The position numbers and the translations under genes were made by a program. Under the pieces are notes generated by a model. It was not told the origin of the DNA. It was given only the letters and a program-made list of their open reading frames with translations, and made no database searches. Shown piece by piece: positions 9,401-15,700 of a stretch of DNA of 64,000 nt (positions are counted from its first letter, which is position 1; the number at the start of each line of letters is the position of its first letter). Source of the stretch: Amycolatopsis roodepoortensis (lineage in GTDB: Bacteria; Actinomycetota; Actinomycetes; Mycobacteriales; Pseudonocardiaceae); assembly GCF_014873915.1 (NCBI RefSeq), contig NZ_JADBEJ010000004.1, forward strand, positions 186,001-250,000, given 5' to 3'.

Positions 9401-9759
9401 ATCCGGCGCATGCTGGCGGCGAGGTCCTCGTAGCCTTCGCTGCCGCCTCCGTACTGGCCCTTGTTGACCTCACGGATGAGGGCGTACATGTCGTAGCCGT
9501 TGGCGTCCGGCCAGGTCTCCTTGATCCGCTCGCCCGCCCGGGCGGCGGCCCCCACCGCCAAGTCGAGGGCGTCCGCCCCCGCGATCCAAGCGTCGCCCAG
9601 CGCTTTGGCCGTGTCCGGATCGTCGGGCGGCCAGATGTCGTCGACGACCCCGCCTGCCGCGTTCCACGCGCTGACGGTCCAATCCCACAGAGTGCCGCCG
9701 ACACCGGCGGCCGCCTCGCCGACGCCCGAGAACGGGAGATTCACGGAGGGATGGGACAT
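3394..9759 (-). CDS. Giant multidomain type VII-associated polymorphic toxin
   Basis: A 2121-residue protein. Residues 1-350 form a helical, Trp-rich WXG100-like/CpnT-like N-terminus (TLWDWTVSAWNAAGG, then amphipathic helices and a hydrophobic patch near 150-180). A Ser/Pro/Gly-rich linker spans about 355-660. A PD-(D/E)XK-like nuclease motif follows with D911 (TDIDVHGV) and E931-x-K933 (RFEVKN). A module of about 60 residues occurs twice (1033-1092 and 1428-1483). A caspase/C80-like dyad is H1606 (VVTLHGSG) and C1665 (QLNSCHSG). The C-terminus (about 1930-2075) resembles a RelA/SpoT nucleotidyltransferase: D1976 in LTDVVGALVRFD, KSGYRDIQ (G2024-Y2025) and E2041 in AEFRLHL. The last 20 residues are very acidic. 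It follows the ESX-like gene by 13 bases. Secretion and toxicity are inferred from architecture and the nearby T7SS. Confidence 0.75.
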   Translation of the reverse strand: MSHPSVNLPFSGVGEAAAGVGGTLWDWTVSAWNAAGGVVDDIWPPDDPDTAKALGDAWIAGADALDLAVGAAARAGERIKETWPDANGYDMYALIREVNKGQYGGGSEGYEDLAASMRRIGEFCHQYGEQVARARNQIRSELIHAAVDFALMFAIPGGPWLFASRMALRLASLVKIASLGGRLGNWAAKAGKVVMIPIKEAGDEVLTNGIEQGLNISQGYQDGFNVKESFTNAVAGAVGAPVSAVVGTPGALLGKGIRKTDVGKNALDNPVGKHVSTAVSSFTTNAISSPISSYAAENMVNGNWGALDDVSGYQKSIKENWLTSGAIGPIRGNAHLAGVQAHNAVFGQDVSTGPGEVAKTGNPPGGPTPPSAMAPETAAVGVGQGASAAVAGESGASQATGAGQEAGAHPGASTSTGASSTGSDSAAATGPGRGADAFSGGENRADTDTSSSDRSASTAASSHSSSASAVEHTSRSGTSTPAQTSVSSTTPDSAQSGAGQASSGHGASTPAASTQATAQPGHAQASGATAQPGPAQGGSSQSTSAPANPAQPGPANVPGRTPHAKPTEGEPNRSEPGTEPGQDGETTPSEVPSEPAPDVPVLPAEVPDEQGPPDDPDGPAEGDPAEPATPGEEPVLPSAPVFVPASSPRASGGKNGPLRNENEETPPENPDDLSPEVEEAWDGLPPDVQEAVREAGPAVAGRKLEGLLKSVLAQLIPRDRTTRPLEEQLKALYAEQIRAMLANRATGMSQVTPLEVFTARAGAAIREVAAKKPRPYGRAVAETELRKLGGLSAELTETAEAEGKNAELPLTLETHLRKILDHLAVNGVPGLDKIGESVRKHLQRALGLLAEGAPATREQLNGDQANLTGLEGELRVALALTELTPDQLAELGLTGLRVTGLGIKTSDTDIDVHGVLEDSAHEGNPVEVRFEVKNVGANSETSIVKQIEKHRRDAGPDALVIAVFSNELTGEVDGAIAAGADAVLQWNGLRFTVVARRDPDGPSAAASPNPPGPQGLPPAASGNPLPDETRAGQEDPEAIRRAMEAETAGAISLRRRFLMGVLIAVRLLGLPNTIDSAMETKPPKSGPVELIRKRHEEEADPDQSGKPGPPPDDPENPPWRGRARFTLGTGDVDVDMSPPAGPPSNPPGPPPGPPVQPSSHAERFYHPGNPARQEHPLPQHPFTRSQLLLSLRSETALRTLMAEAGLAWNDLRLILLEQGLLPADSRPVRVRDVARILEAHWVRSRIRSALQETADHAAREFAKLAEGLVPAESERARKIAEHVRNGSMTPALRGIFIQQIFAEEVVAREQEILGDHFGRFRLRTSPSYSLDGQGRAPGGPSHYSGWVVPNLTLDFVVDGQPVVVHAYDLNTGRRTPGRDRVHRGNTFARGLFETETLRPGDPAAPPGALPSPLPGPSGEIPASPNEPDAIERAMEAANAPVLSSGRRILMGILLAVRLLGVPNTIDSALELKPPKSGPSDVIRPRNTDEQGPRRRRPQGLPPRDPNGRYTTARIDPDTGEITFGESPGPASMGASRHDEVGGSRWIEARRKVAPGPWDGAVVTGEGVLYAPGGMSIGDDMTTRNAHMRVMIAQRPDGARAYVVTLHGSGNGHPIPGLSLTVDSRLTQEQMRAIEEIFMLSPEQVAEATLASPYYTPGCPVQLNSCHSGSSGWAQRYADALGAEVIAPMARLDVMPDGSLRVHGFPGGKGWARFTPGASAPVEVPAPGNLPSAESGPESAGTPSSLDAVINPGRDETAEFLGRADVQDALRRGNEISGRDPDSRIKVDGVPFHIGDAIARLLPRHPEFVETLLRTPFLLNSLLARPQTLGNVLQYPEAVEIVLESLAELEARGAEDILREHRETPRPGPIELTDFQRQAVEDAVSGIPEQDRRVQPGQFGYAPPSGSTPAQLRAYQNEFLSGLEASWRSNQDELNELADWLAAEAGGIAKYRDKVKSRVRALDKLAKDDGTGSVLTDVVGALVRFDTVADVYRALAILHARLASEGSPISIVYLEDRFAGPQKSGYRDIQMSVRLSSGHIAEFRLHLKSIDEVARYEHSLYEVRRDFAAVSREQDRAVTPEETAIEALILRRERELFQEATNRGMTADDEDGREDDEGKDRE
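5310..5480 (-). repeat. Internal duplicated module, copy B (effector residues about 1428-1483)
   Basis: Second copy of the module: AIERAMEAANAPVLSSGRRI, then LMGILLAVRLLGVPNTIDSA, then KPPKSGP. DNA identity to copy A is also evident, with shared stretches such as CCGCTCTTGGGCGGTTTG on the plus strand. This argues for a fairly recent duplication or gene conversion between repeats. Confidence 0.75.
6485..6660 (-). repeat. Internal duplicated module, copy A (effector residues about 1033-1092)
   Basis: First of two near-identical coding modules inside the effector gene. It reads AIRRAMEAETAGAISLRRRF, then LMGVLIAVRLLGLPNTIDSA, then KPPKSGP and a basic tail. The hydrophobic core could insert in or contact a membrane. 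The same pattern recurs about 1.2 kb further along the gene. Confidence 0.75.
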
Positions 9760-9772
9760 CGTCTTCGCCCGC

Positions 9773-10105
9773 TCAGCTTCCGAGGATCTGGGTCGCCTCG
9801 GTCTGACCGTCCTCGTAGACGTTCGCGCCGGTTCTTCCGTTGGTCGCCACGTTCCCGTAGTTCACCGACACGGAATCGGCGCTCTTGAGCAAGAGAGGGG
9901 TGTTGGTCTTGCAGTCCTGGAACATTTCCCCCATCTTCCCGCCGCCCAGTTGCTTCGTGAGCTCTTCGATCGTGCCGCGCAAAGGCGCCCACTTCGTCTG
10001 GAAGCCGGACCCCGCGGCACTCAGCGCGTCCAGTTCCCGCCTCGTCTCCTCGAGGTAGATGTCGATCCGGCCATCACCGTTGCGGTCCGTCGCCACGCCG
10101 CTCAC
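9773..10105 (-). CDS. Small ESX-like partner of the giant effector
   Basis: A 110-residue protein from the GTG at 10105 that overlaps the TGA of the YbaB-like gene (GTGA). It is helical in the first 75 residues (YLEETRRELDALSAAGSGFQ, then EELTKQLGGGKMGEMF) with a W in the middle turn (KWAPLRGT) instead of a strict WXG. It ends in a polar tail containing VNYGNVATNGRTGANVYEDG. Size, helicity and position just before the WXG-like effector suggest an ESAT-6-superfamily chaperone or co-secretion partner, as LXG and CpnT-type toxins use. It begins with DRNGDGRID, which looks like a lone calcium-loop motif. I do not recognise a named family. Confidence 0.6.
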   Translation of the reverse strand: MSGVATDRNGDGRIDIYLEETRRELDALSAAGSGFQTKWAPLRGTIEELTKQLGGGKMGEMFQDCKTNTPLLLKSADSVSVNYGNVATNGRTGANVYEDGQTEATQILGS

Positions 10106-10476
10106 CGCCCGCCGGCGCGCTCGTCGAGCCGGTGCAGCAACGGCCCGAACCGCAGGTCCGTTCCCTCCGCAGTCGCCCCCTCCGGCAGGAAGCCCGCGGC
10201 GATGGCCAGCCCCTTCTCCTGAGACTCGGCCGCCGCCCGGTGCATGGTCTCGGTGATGCTCTCGGCCAGCGCGGCCGAATCCAAGGTCCGGTAGACACGA
10301 GGGTCCAGCCACAGCTCGATCAGCTCACCCGCGCCGCCGACCGTCACACTGATCAACCCGTCGCCGGAATCCGCGGTGGCGCGGATCCCGGCCATCCGTT
10401 CCTGCATCGTCCGGACGTCCTCGGCAAGCCGTTCGTAGTCGGCGTACATGTCCGCCCCCGGAAACAGCGCTTCCAC
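10102..10476 (-). CDS. YbaB/EbfC-family nucleoid-associated protein
   Basis: A 124-residue protein with the YbaB/EbfC pattern: an N-terminal helix (YERLAEDVRTMQERMAGIRA), a three-strand core (GLISVTVGGAGELIELWLDP) and a C-terminal helix (SAALAESITETMHRAAAES). Members of this family bind DNA as dimers. Actinobacterial ESX loci often carry a variant beside WXG100 genes (EspB/EspL-type contexts), where the role is unclear. The start is the GTG at 10476 with a near-perfect AGGAGGGG upstream. It is the first gene of the operon that continues through the ESX-like gene, the effector and the candidate immunity gene, and it diverges from mycosin. Confidence 0.8.
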   Translation of the reverse strand: MEALFPGADMYADYERLAEDVRTMQERMAGIRATADSGDGLISVTVGGAGELIELWLDPRVYRTLDSAALAESITETMHRAAAESQEKGLAIAAGFLPEGATAEGTDLRFGPLLHRLDERAGGR

Positions 10477-10525
10477 GGCCCCTCCTAGATCGCTTACGGC
10501 CAGTCTTGCCTCCGGACCGAGCGCG

Positions 10526-10561
10526 AACGACGCGGTGGCCGCTTGCGGCCACCGCGTCGTT
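10526..10561. repeat. Perfect 17-bp inverted repeat in a divergent promoter region
   Basis: AACGACGCGGTGGCCGC (10526-10542) and its exact complement (10545-10561) are separated by two Ts. The element lies between the divergent YbaB-like gene (starts 10476) and mycosin (starts 10592), in both 5' regions. It looks like a terminator hairpin, but no gene ends here. It may be an attenuator, an operator or a barrier between the two transcription units. Confidence 0.6.
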
Positions 10562-10591
10562 CCGGCTCATGACCGGATCGACGATGGCGGA

Positions 10592-11878
10592 ATGAGACGA
10601 CTCCGGATGTCCGCCGTCGCCGCCGTGGTGGCCGCGACGGCCGTTCAGTCCTTCGCCGGTGCGGGGACGGCGCACGCGGCACCGCCGCCCGGTGCCTGCC
10701 GGGACCCGGAACCCGCGCGAGCGGCGGTTCCCGTCCAGCCGTGGGCTCAGCAATCTCTTGCTCCCCAACGCGTTTGGCCGTACAACCGCGGCGCGGGAGT
10801 GCTGGTGGCGGTGGTCGACTCCGGGGTCGACGCCGACCACCCACAGTTGGCCAGGCCGGGCAAGGTGCGCGCGGGCCGGGACTTCTACCTCGCCGGTTCG
10901 CTGCCGGGAACGTTCGACTGTGTGTCGCACGGCACCGGGGTCGCGGGGATCATCGCCGCCGATCCGGTGGCCGGTATCGGTTTCCACGGGATCGCACCGG
11001 ACGCGGAGATCCTGCCGGTGCGGATCAGCGACCGTGACGTCGGCAGCCAGGGCGAGTCCCTGCGGATCGATCCCCAGGTGGTCGCCAACGGAATCCGCTA
11101 CGCCGCCGACCAGGGCGCCAAGGTGATCAACCTGTCCCTCGCCGGGCACGAGGATTTCGCCGTCATCCGGGACGCGGTCGCGCACGCCGTGGCCAGGGAC
11201 GCGCTCGTGGTCGCCGCCGCGGGCAACACGCAGCGCGACACGGCTTCCGAGATCCCCTCCTTTCCCGCCGCCTACGACGGGGTTCTCGGCGTCGGCGCCG
11301 TCGATATCGACGGGGCGAGGATGTCCGGCTCCCAGATCGGCCGGTACGTGGACCTCGTCGCGCCGGGCGCCAAGGTGCTGGCCCCGACACGAGCGGGCGG
11401 GCACGCGTACGCCGACGGCACGAGCTATGCCGCGCCTTTCGTTTCCGGTACCGCCGCCCTGGTCAGATCGGCCTGGCCCAGACTGTCCGCCCCGGAGGTG
11501 GCGCGCCGGCTGATGGCGACCGCGAACCCGGCGCGCGGCGGCCTCGGCAGCCCGGCGTTCGGCGCCGGCCTGGTCGATCCCTACCGGGCGGTCACCGATG
11601 GGCTGGACACGGCGAACCCGGCCACCTTGCCCGCGTTCGTCCCCGCGCCACCGGACCAGGCACAGCTCGATCTGATCGCCGCGCGCGAAGAGACGGGCAC
11701 CGTGGCGAAATGGCTCACCGCCGCGGTATGCGGCGCGATCGTGCTCGCCGCACTCGTGGCACTGGTGCTTCCACGCGGTCGCCGTCGCGGCTGGCGGCCC
11801 GGCCTCGCGGCCCCCGTCTCCGCTGAGCCGAAGGTGGACGAACCGCCGGAACAGATCTTCCTGATCTCCGGGAGATGA
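10592..11878 (+). CDS. mycP: Type VII secretion-associated serine protease mycosin
   Basis: A 428-residue membrane-anchored subtilisin. Residues 1-29 are a signal peptide ending AGTAHA before APPP. The catalytic triad is D76 (AVVDSGVD), H113 (SHGTGVAG) and S278 (GTSYAAPFVSG), all intact. A C-terminal helix (WLTAAVCGAIVLAALVALVL) is followed by RGRRRG, anchoring the enzyme with the protease outside, as in MycP1-5. In mycobacteria mycosin stabilises the ESX membrane complex and trims some substrates. The ATG at 10592 is chosen because it starts the signal peptide directly. A strong terminator follows at 11889. Confidence 0.93.
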   Translation: MRRLRMSAVAAVVAATAVQSFAGAGTAHAAPPPGACRDPEPARAAVPVQPWAQQSLAPQRVWPYNRGAGVLVAVVDSGVDADHPQLARPGKVRAGRDFYLAGSLPGTFDCVSHGTGVAGIIAADPVAGIGFHGIAPDAEILPVRISDRDVGSQGESLRIDPQVVANGIRYAADQGAKVINLSLAGHEDFAVIRDAVAHAVARDALVVAAAGNTQRDTASEIPSFPAAYDGVLGVGAVDIDGARMSGSQIGRYVDLVAPGAKVLAPTRAGGHAYADGTSYAAPFVSGTAALVRSAWPRLSAPEVARRLMATANPARGGLGSPAFGAGLVDPYRAVTDGLDTANPATLPAFVPAPPDQAQLDLIAAREETGTVAKWLTAAVCGAIVLAALVALVLPRGRRRGWRPGLAAPVSAEPKVDEPPEQIFLISGR

Positions 11879-11888
11879 CCGGAAAACC

Positions 11889-11921
11889 GAAGCCCCGGCG
11901 CGAGATTCGCGCCGGGGCTTC
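11889..11921. terminator. Bidirectional intrinsic terminator between mycP and the WXG100 genes
   Basis: GAAGCCCCGGCGCGA (11889-11903) pairs perfectly with 11907-11921 across a 3-base loop, followed by GTTTCG. It sits 10 bases after the mycosin stop and 19 bases after the stop of the convergent WXG100 gene, so it can serve both. Confidence 0.8.
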
Positions 11922-11940
11922 GTTTCGACCGGTTTCGTCG

Positions 11941-12243
11941 CTAGGAGTTGACGATGTTGCTGACCCGGGCTTCACAGCTCTGGCCGATATGTGACACGTT
12001 GCCGTAGTCGCAGCCGCTCTGGTTCATGCCGTCGACGTGGTAGCCGGTCCGCTTCTGCATCAGGGCGAACTGCTGGCCCATCTCCTCGGCGTTGTTCCCG
12101 CCCCAGCCCGCGCCGATGGTGTTGCGCATCCTGGCGACCTGGTCCTCGGCCGCCTGCCCGATCTGCGCCGCGGTGTTCTGGATGTCCCGGCCGGCCGTGT
12201 TCATGGCCTCGTAGACGATCTTGAAGTGATCTCCGCCGTTCAT
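11941..12243 (-). CDS. WXG100-family ESX secretion protein
   Basis: A 100-residue ESAT-6/CFP-10-type protein. Two helices (FKIVYEAMNTAGRDIQNTAA and NAEEMGQQFALMQKRTGYHV) flank the turn GAGWGGN, a canonical WXG motif near residue 47. Such proteins are exported as helical-hairpin dimers by ESX systems. It lacks a classic YxxxD/E end and finishes CEARVSNIVNS, with two cysteines near the C-terminus (QSGCDYG and QSCEARV). It lies 18 bases behind the gene at 12262 in the same direction, and the two are probably co-transcribed and form a heterodimer. Confidence 0.88.
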   Translation of the reverse strand: MNGGDHFKIVYEAMNTAGRDIQNTAAQIGQAAEDQVARMRNTIGAGWGGNNAEEMGQQFALMQKRTGYHVDGMNQSGCDYGNVSHIGQSCEARVSNIVNS

Positions 12244-12261
12244 AAGCCCGTCCTTTCAGAC

Positions 12262-12609
12262 CTAGGGGTTGATACCGCTGTCGATGGCGCCGCCGCCGGC
12301 GAAGTTCTGCTTGGCGAACGTCTGTGCCGCGTCGCCTTGGAAGCCACCGGTGACGTTCACCACCGAATTGCCCTTTTCGACCAGTGACTGCGCGAAGGCG
12401 TGGACCTGGTCGTAGATCTCGGAACGCCCTTGATTCTGAGACAAGGCCGCGTTCTGAACGATCCCCGCGAGGCCACCACTGATGTTGTCGTAGTCCCGTC
12501 CCTGGTGGGATCGGTGCGCGCTGAGCTGGTCCTGCTGACTGCTGTCGGTGTTGTTGATCAGGTTCTGCACGATCCCGAAGTCGAAATCGACCAATCCGCC
12601 GTTGCCCAT
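12262..12609 (-). CDS. WXG100-like partner lacking the motif Trp
   Basis: A 115-residue protein, first of a two-gene unit with the WXG100 gene at 11941. The hairpin turn reads GGFQGDAAQTF, so the WXG position is F-Q-G. The first helix region is polar (LINNTDSSQQDQLSAHRSHQ), the second is AEIYDQVHAFAQSLVEKGNS-like. The ATG at 12609 is preferred because GGAGG lies 4 bases upstream; a GTG one codon earlier would sit too close to that site. Its pairing with a canonical WXG100 protein resembles EsxA/EsxB heterodimers. Assignment rests on size, context and turn shape. Confidence 0.75.
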   Translation of the reverse strand: MGNGGLVDFDFGIVQNLINNTDSSQQDQLSAHRSHQGRDYDNISGGLAGIVQNAALSQNQGRSEIYDQVHAFAQSLVEKGNSVVNVTGGFQGDAAQTFAKQNFAGGGAIDSGINP

Positions 12610-12735
12610 CACCCCTCCGTTTCTTCAGTCGCTTTCCTGACGGAGATCAGCTAACCCCCCGGAGCGGGTGGATTCGACCGGTGCGGCACGTTCCTGCCAT
12701 CGCCCCCGGCGGAAGCCGTTGTTCGCGAACGATCG

Positions 12736-15700
12736 GTGAGTATGGCGACAGTCGTGGTGAAGAGGCCGGCCCGTAAACCGGCGCCGGAGATGCCGGCCGG
12801 TGAACTGCTCCTGCAGGCTCCGCCGGAGATCCCGCCCCCGCCGGGGCGGCAGTGGACCCAGGTGCTCACGGTGCTGCCGATGGTGGCCATGATGGCCGCG
12901 ATGCTGCTGATGTACTCCGGCAGCATGGCCGGCTCGATGCGGTTCGTCATCTTCGGGATGATGGGCGTCGGCATGCTCGGCATGGTCGCCATGAGCTTTC
13001 TGCAGGGCGGCGGCCCGAGCAAACGGGAAATGGGCCATGCCCGCCGCAAGTACCTGCGGCACCTCGCCCAGCATCGCCTGCGGCTGCGCCGTTCGGTGCG
13101 TGGCCAGCGCCGCACGATGGAGTACCTGCACCCGGATCCGGCGTCTTTGTGGTCGCTGGCGGCGAGCTACCGGCTGTGGGAACGGCGCAAGGACGACCAG
13201 GATTTCGCCATCGCCCGGATCGGGACCGGACCGCAGGCCCCGGCCGCCACGCTCGTCGCCCCGGACACCAAACCGCTGGAGGAACTCGAACCGCTGTCCG
13301 CGCTCGCGCTGCGCCGGTTCATCGCCACCTATTCCACCGTCGGCAGGCTGCCGATCGCCATCGCGGTCAACGGTTTCAGCCGGATCCACCTGCGCGGCGA
13401 TCGCGCCGCCGCACTCGGTCTGCTCCGTGCGGTACTCGCCCAGCTGGTCACCCTCCAGTCACCCGACGACGTACGGATCGCCATCTGCGTGAGCGAAGAC
13501 CGCCGTCCGGACTGGGAATGGGTCAAGTGGCTGCCGCACGCGTTGCATCCCGAGCGGACCGACGCGCTCGGCGCGCTACGGCTGGTGGCGCCGTCGGTCC
13601 AGGCACTGGAATCGATGCTGGAAGAGGAACTCTCCAAACGACCGAGGTTCGATCCGGAGGCCGACATCCGCGTACCCGGCCCGCATCTGGTGGTCGTGCT
13701 CGACGGTGGCGCCGTCGCCGGCTCCGATCACCTGATGACCGGCGGCGGCGTCGAGGGAGTGTCCATAGTGGACCTGACCACCATGCCGCCGAGGGCCTTG
13801 GATCGCACCACCGTCGTGCTCGACGTGGACGCCGACGGTGACCTGGTCAGTGAGACCAGTGACGGTGAAGCCCCGCTCGGGCGCGCCGATTTCCTCGGCG
13901 TGGTCGCGGCCGAGGGGCTTGCCCGGCAGCTGGCCCCGTTACGGCTGACGGCCGGGCTGCGGGGCGACACCCCGATGAGCACCGAGCTGGGCCTCGCCGA
14001 GCTTCTGGATCTGGGTGACCCGTACGAGTTCGACCCCGCCGACACCTGGGAGCCGCGGCCGAACCGGGACCGGCTGCGGGTGAAACTGGGCATCCAGGCC
14101 GACGGTGTCCCGATCGAAATCGATCTCAAGGAGTCCGCGCAGGACGGGATGGGGCCGCACGGGCTGCTGATCGGCGCCACCGGTTCCGGCAAGTCCGAGT
14201 TGCTGCGGACCCTCGTGCTCGCCCTCGCCGTGACACATCCCCCCAGTTCGCTGAACTTCGCGCTGGTGGACTTCAAGGGCGGCGCGACCTTCACCCGGCT
14301 CGACACCCTCCCGCACACCAGCGCGGTGATCACCAACCTCGCCGACGAGCTGCACCTCGTCGACCGGATGACCGACGCGATCAACGGCGAGCTGATCCGC
14401 CGCCAGGAACTGCTGCGCGCGGCGGGCAATTTCTCCTCGCTGCGTGACTACGAGAAAGCTCGTGCCGCGGGCGCCCCGCTTCCCGAGGTGCCGACCCTTC
14501 TGGTGATCTGTGACGAGTTCTCGGAACTTCTGTCCGCCAAACCGGACTTCATCGACATGTTCGTCCAGATCGGACGAGTCGGCCGTTCGCTGGGTGTCCA
14601 CTTGCTGCTGGCCTCGCAACGGCTCGAAGAGGGCAGGCTCCGCGGCCTGGAAACCCACCTGTCGTACCGGATCGGCCTGAGGACCTTCTCCGAGATGGAG
14701 AGCAGGGCCGTGCTGGGTGTCACCGACGCGTTCAAGCTGCCGCGGGCACCCGGGCACGGATTCCTCAAGGTCGGCACCGACCAGATGGACCGATTCCGTT
14801 CCGCCTACGTCTCCGGGGTGTACCAGCGCGCCACCGGTGGCGGTGTCACCGCTTCCACCGGGGAGCAACTGATGCTGCAGGAATACACAACGAGCTACCT
14901 CGGCGCCGAGATCGACACGGGCGAAGAGGAGATGGACGACCAAGCGGCGGAGAACGACGCCGCGGTCGGCGAAACCCTCCTGGACATCCTGGTCGACCGG
15001 TTGGCAGGCCAGGGCGTGCCCGCGCATCAGGTCTGGCTGCCGCCACTGGCGGATTCGCCCACTTTGGACGGTCTGCTGCCCGAGCTGGTCGCCCACCCGC
15101 AACGAGGTCTCACCGCCGACTCGACCACGATGGCGGGGTCGCTCCGGCCGGTGCTCGGTACGGTGGACCGGCCCTTCGAACAACGTCGCGATCCGCTGGT
15201 GCTGGATCTTTCCGGCGCCGCTGGGCATGTCCTGGTCATCGGCGCCCCTCAGACCGGGAAGAGCACCATGGTGCGCACGCTGGTCACCAGTCTCGCGCTC
15301 ACGCACACTCCCCGCGAGACACAGTTCTACTGCCTCGACTTCGGCGGCGGCACCCTGGCTTCGATCGCCGGGCTGCCGCATGTCGCCGGTGTCTGCGGCA
15401 GGCTCGACACCGGTGCCGTACGGCGGACCGTCGCCGAAGTCGCGACCCTGCTGGCACAACGCGAGCGGATGTTCGCCGAGCACCAGATCGACGGCATCGT
15501 CACCTACCGGAGGTTGCGAGCCGAGGGACAGTTCGCCGAACAGCAGCACGGCGACGTCTTCCTGGTGGTGGACGGCTGGCAGACACTGCGAAACGACTTC
15601 CCCGATCTGGAGGAGACGGTCGGCGACATCGCCGCGCGCGGTCTGTCCTACGGCGTGCACGTGGTGGCGGCCTGTTCGCGCTCGTTCGATCTGCGGATGA

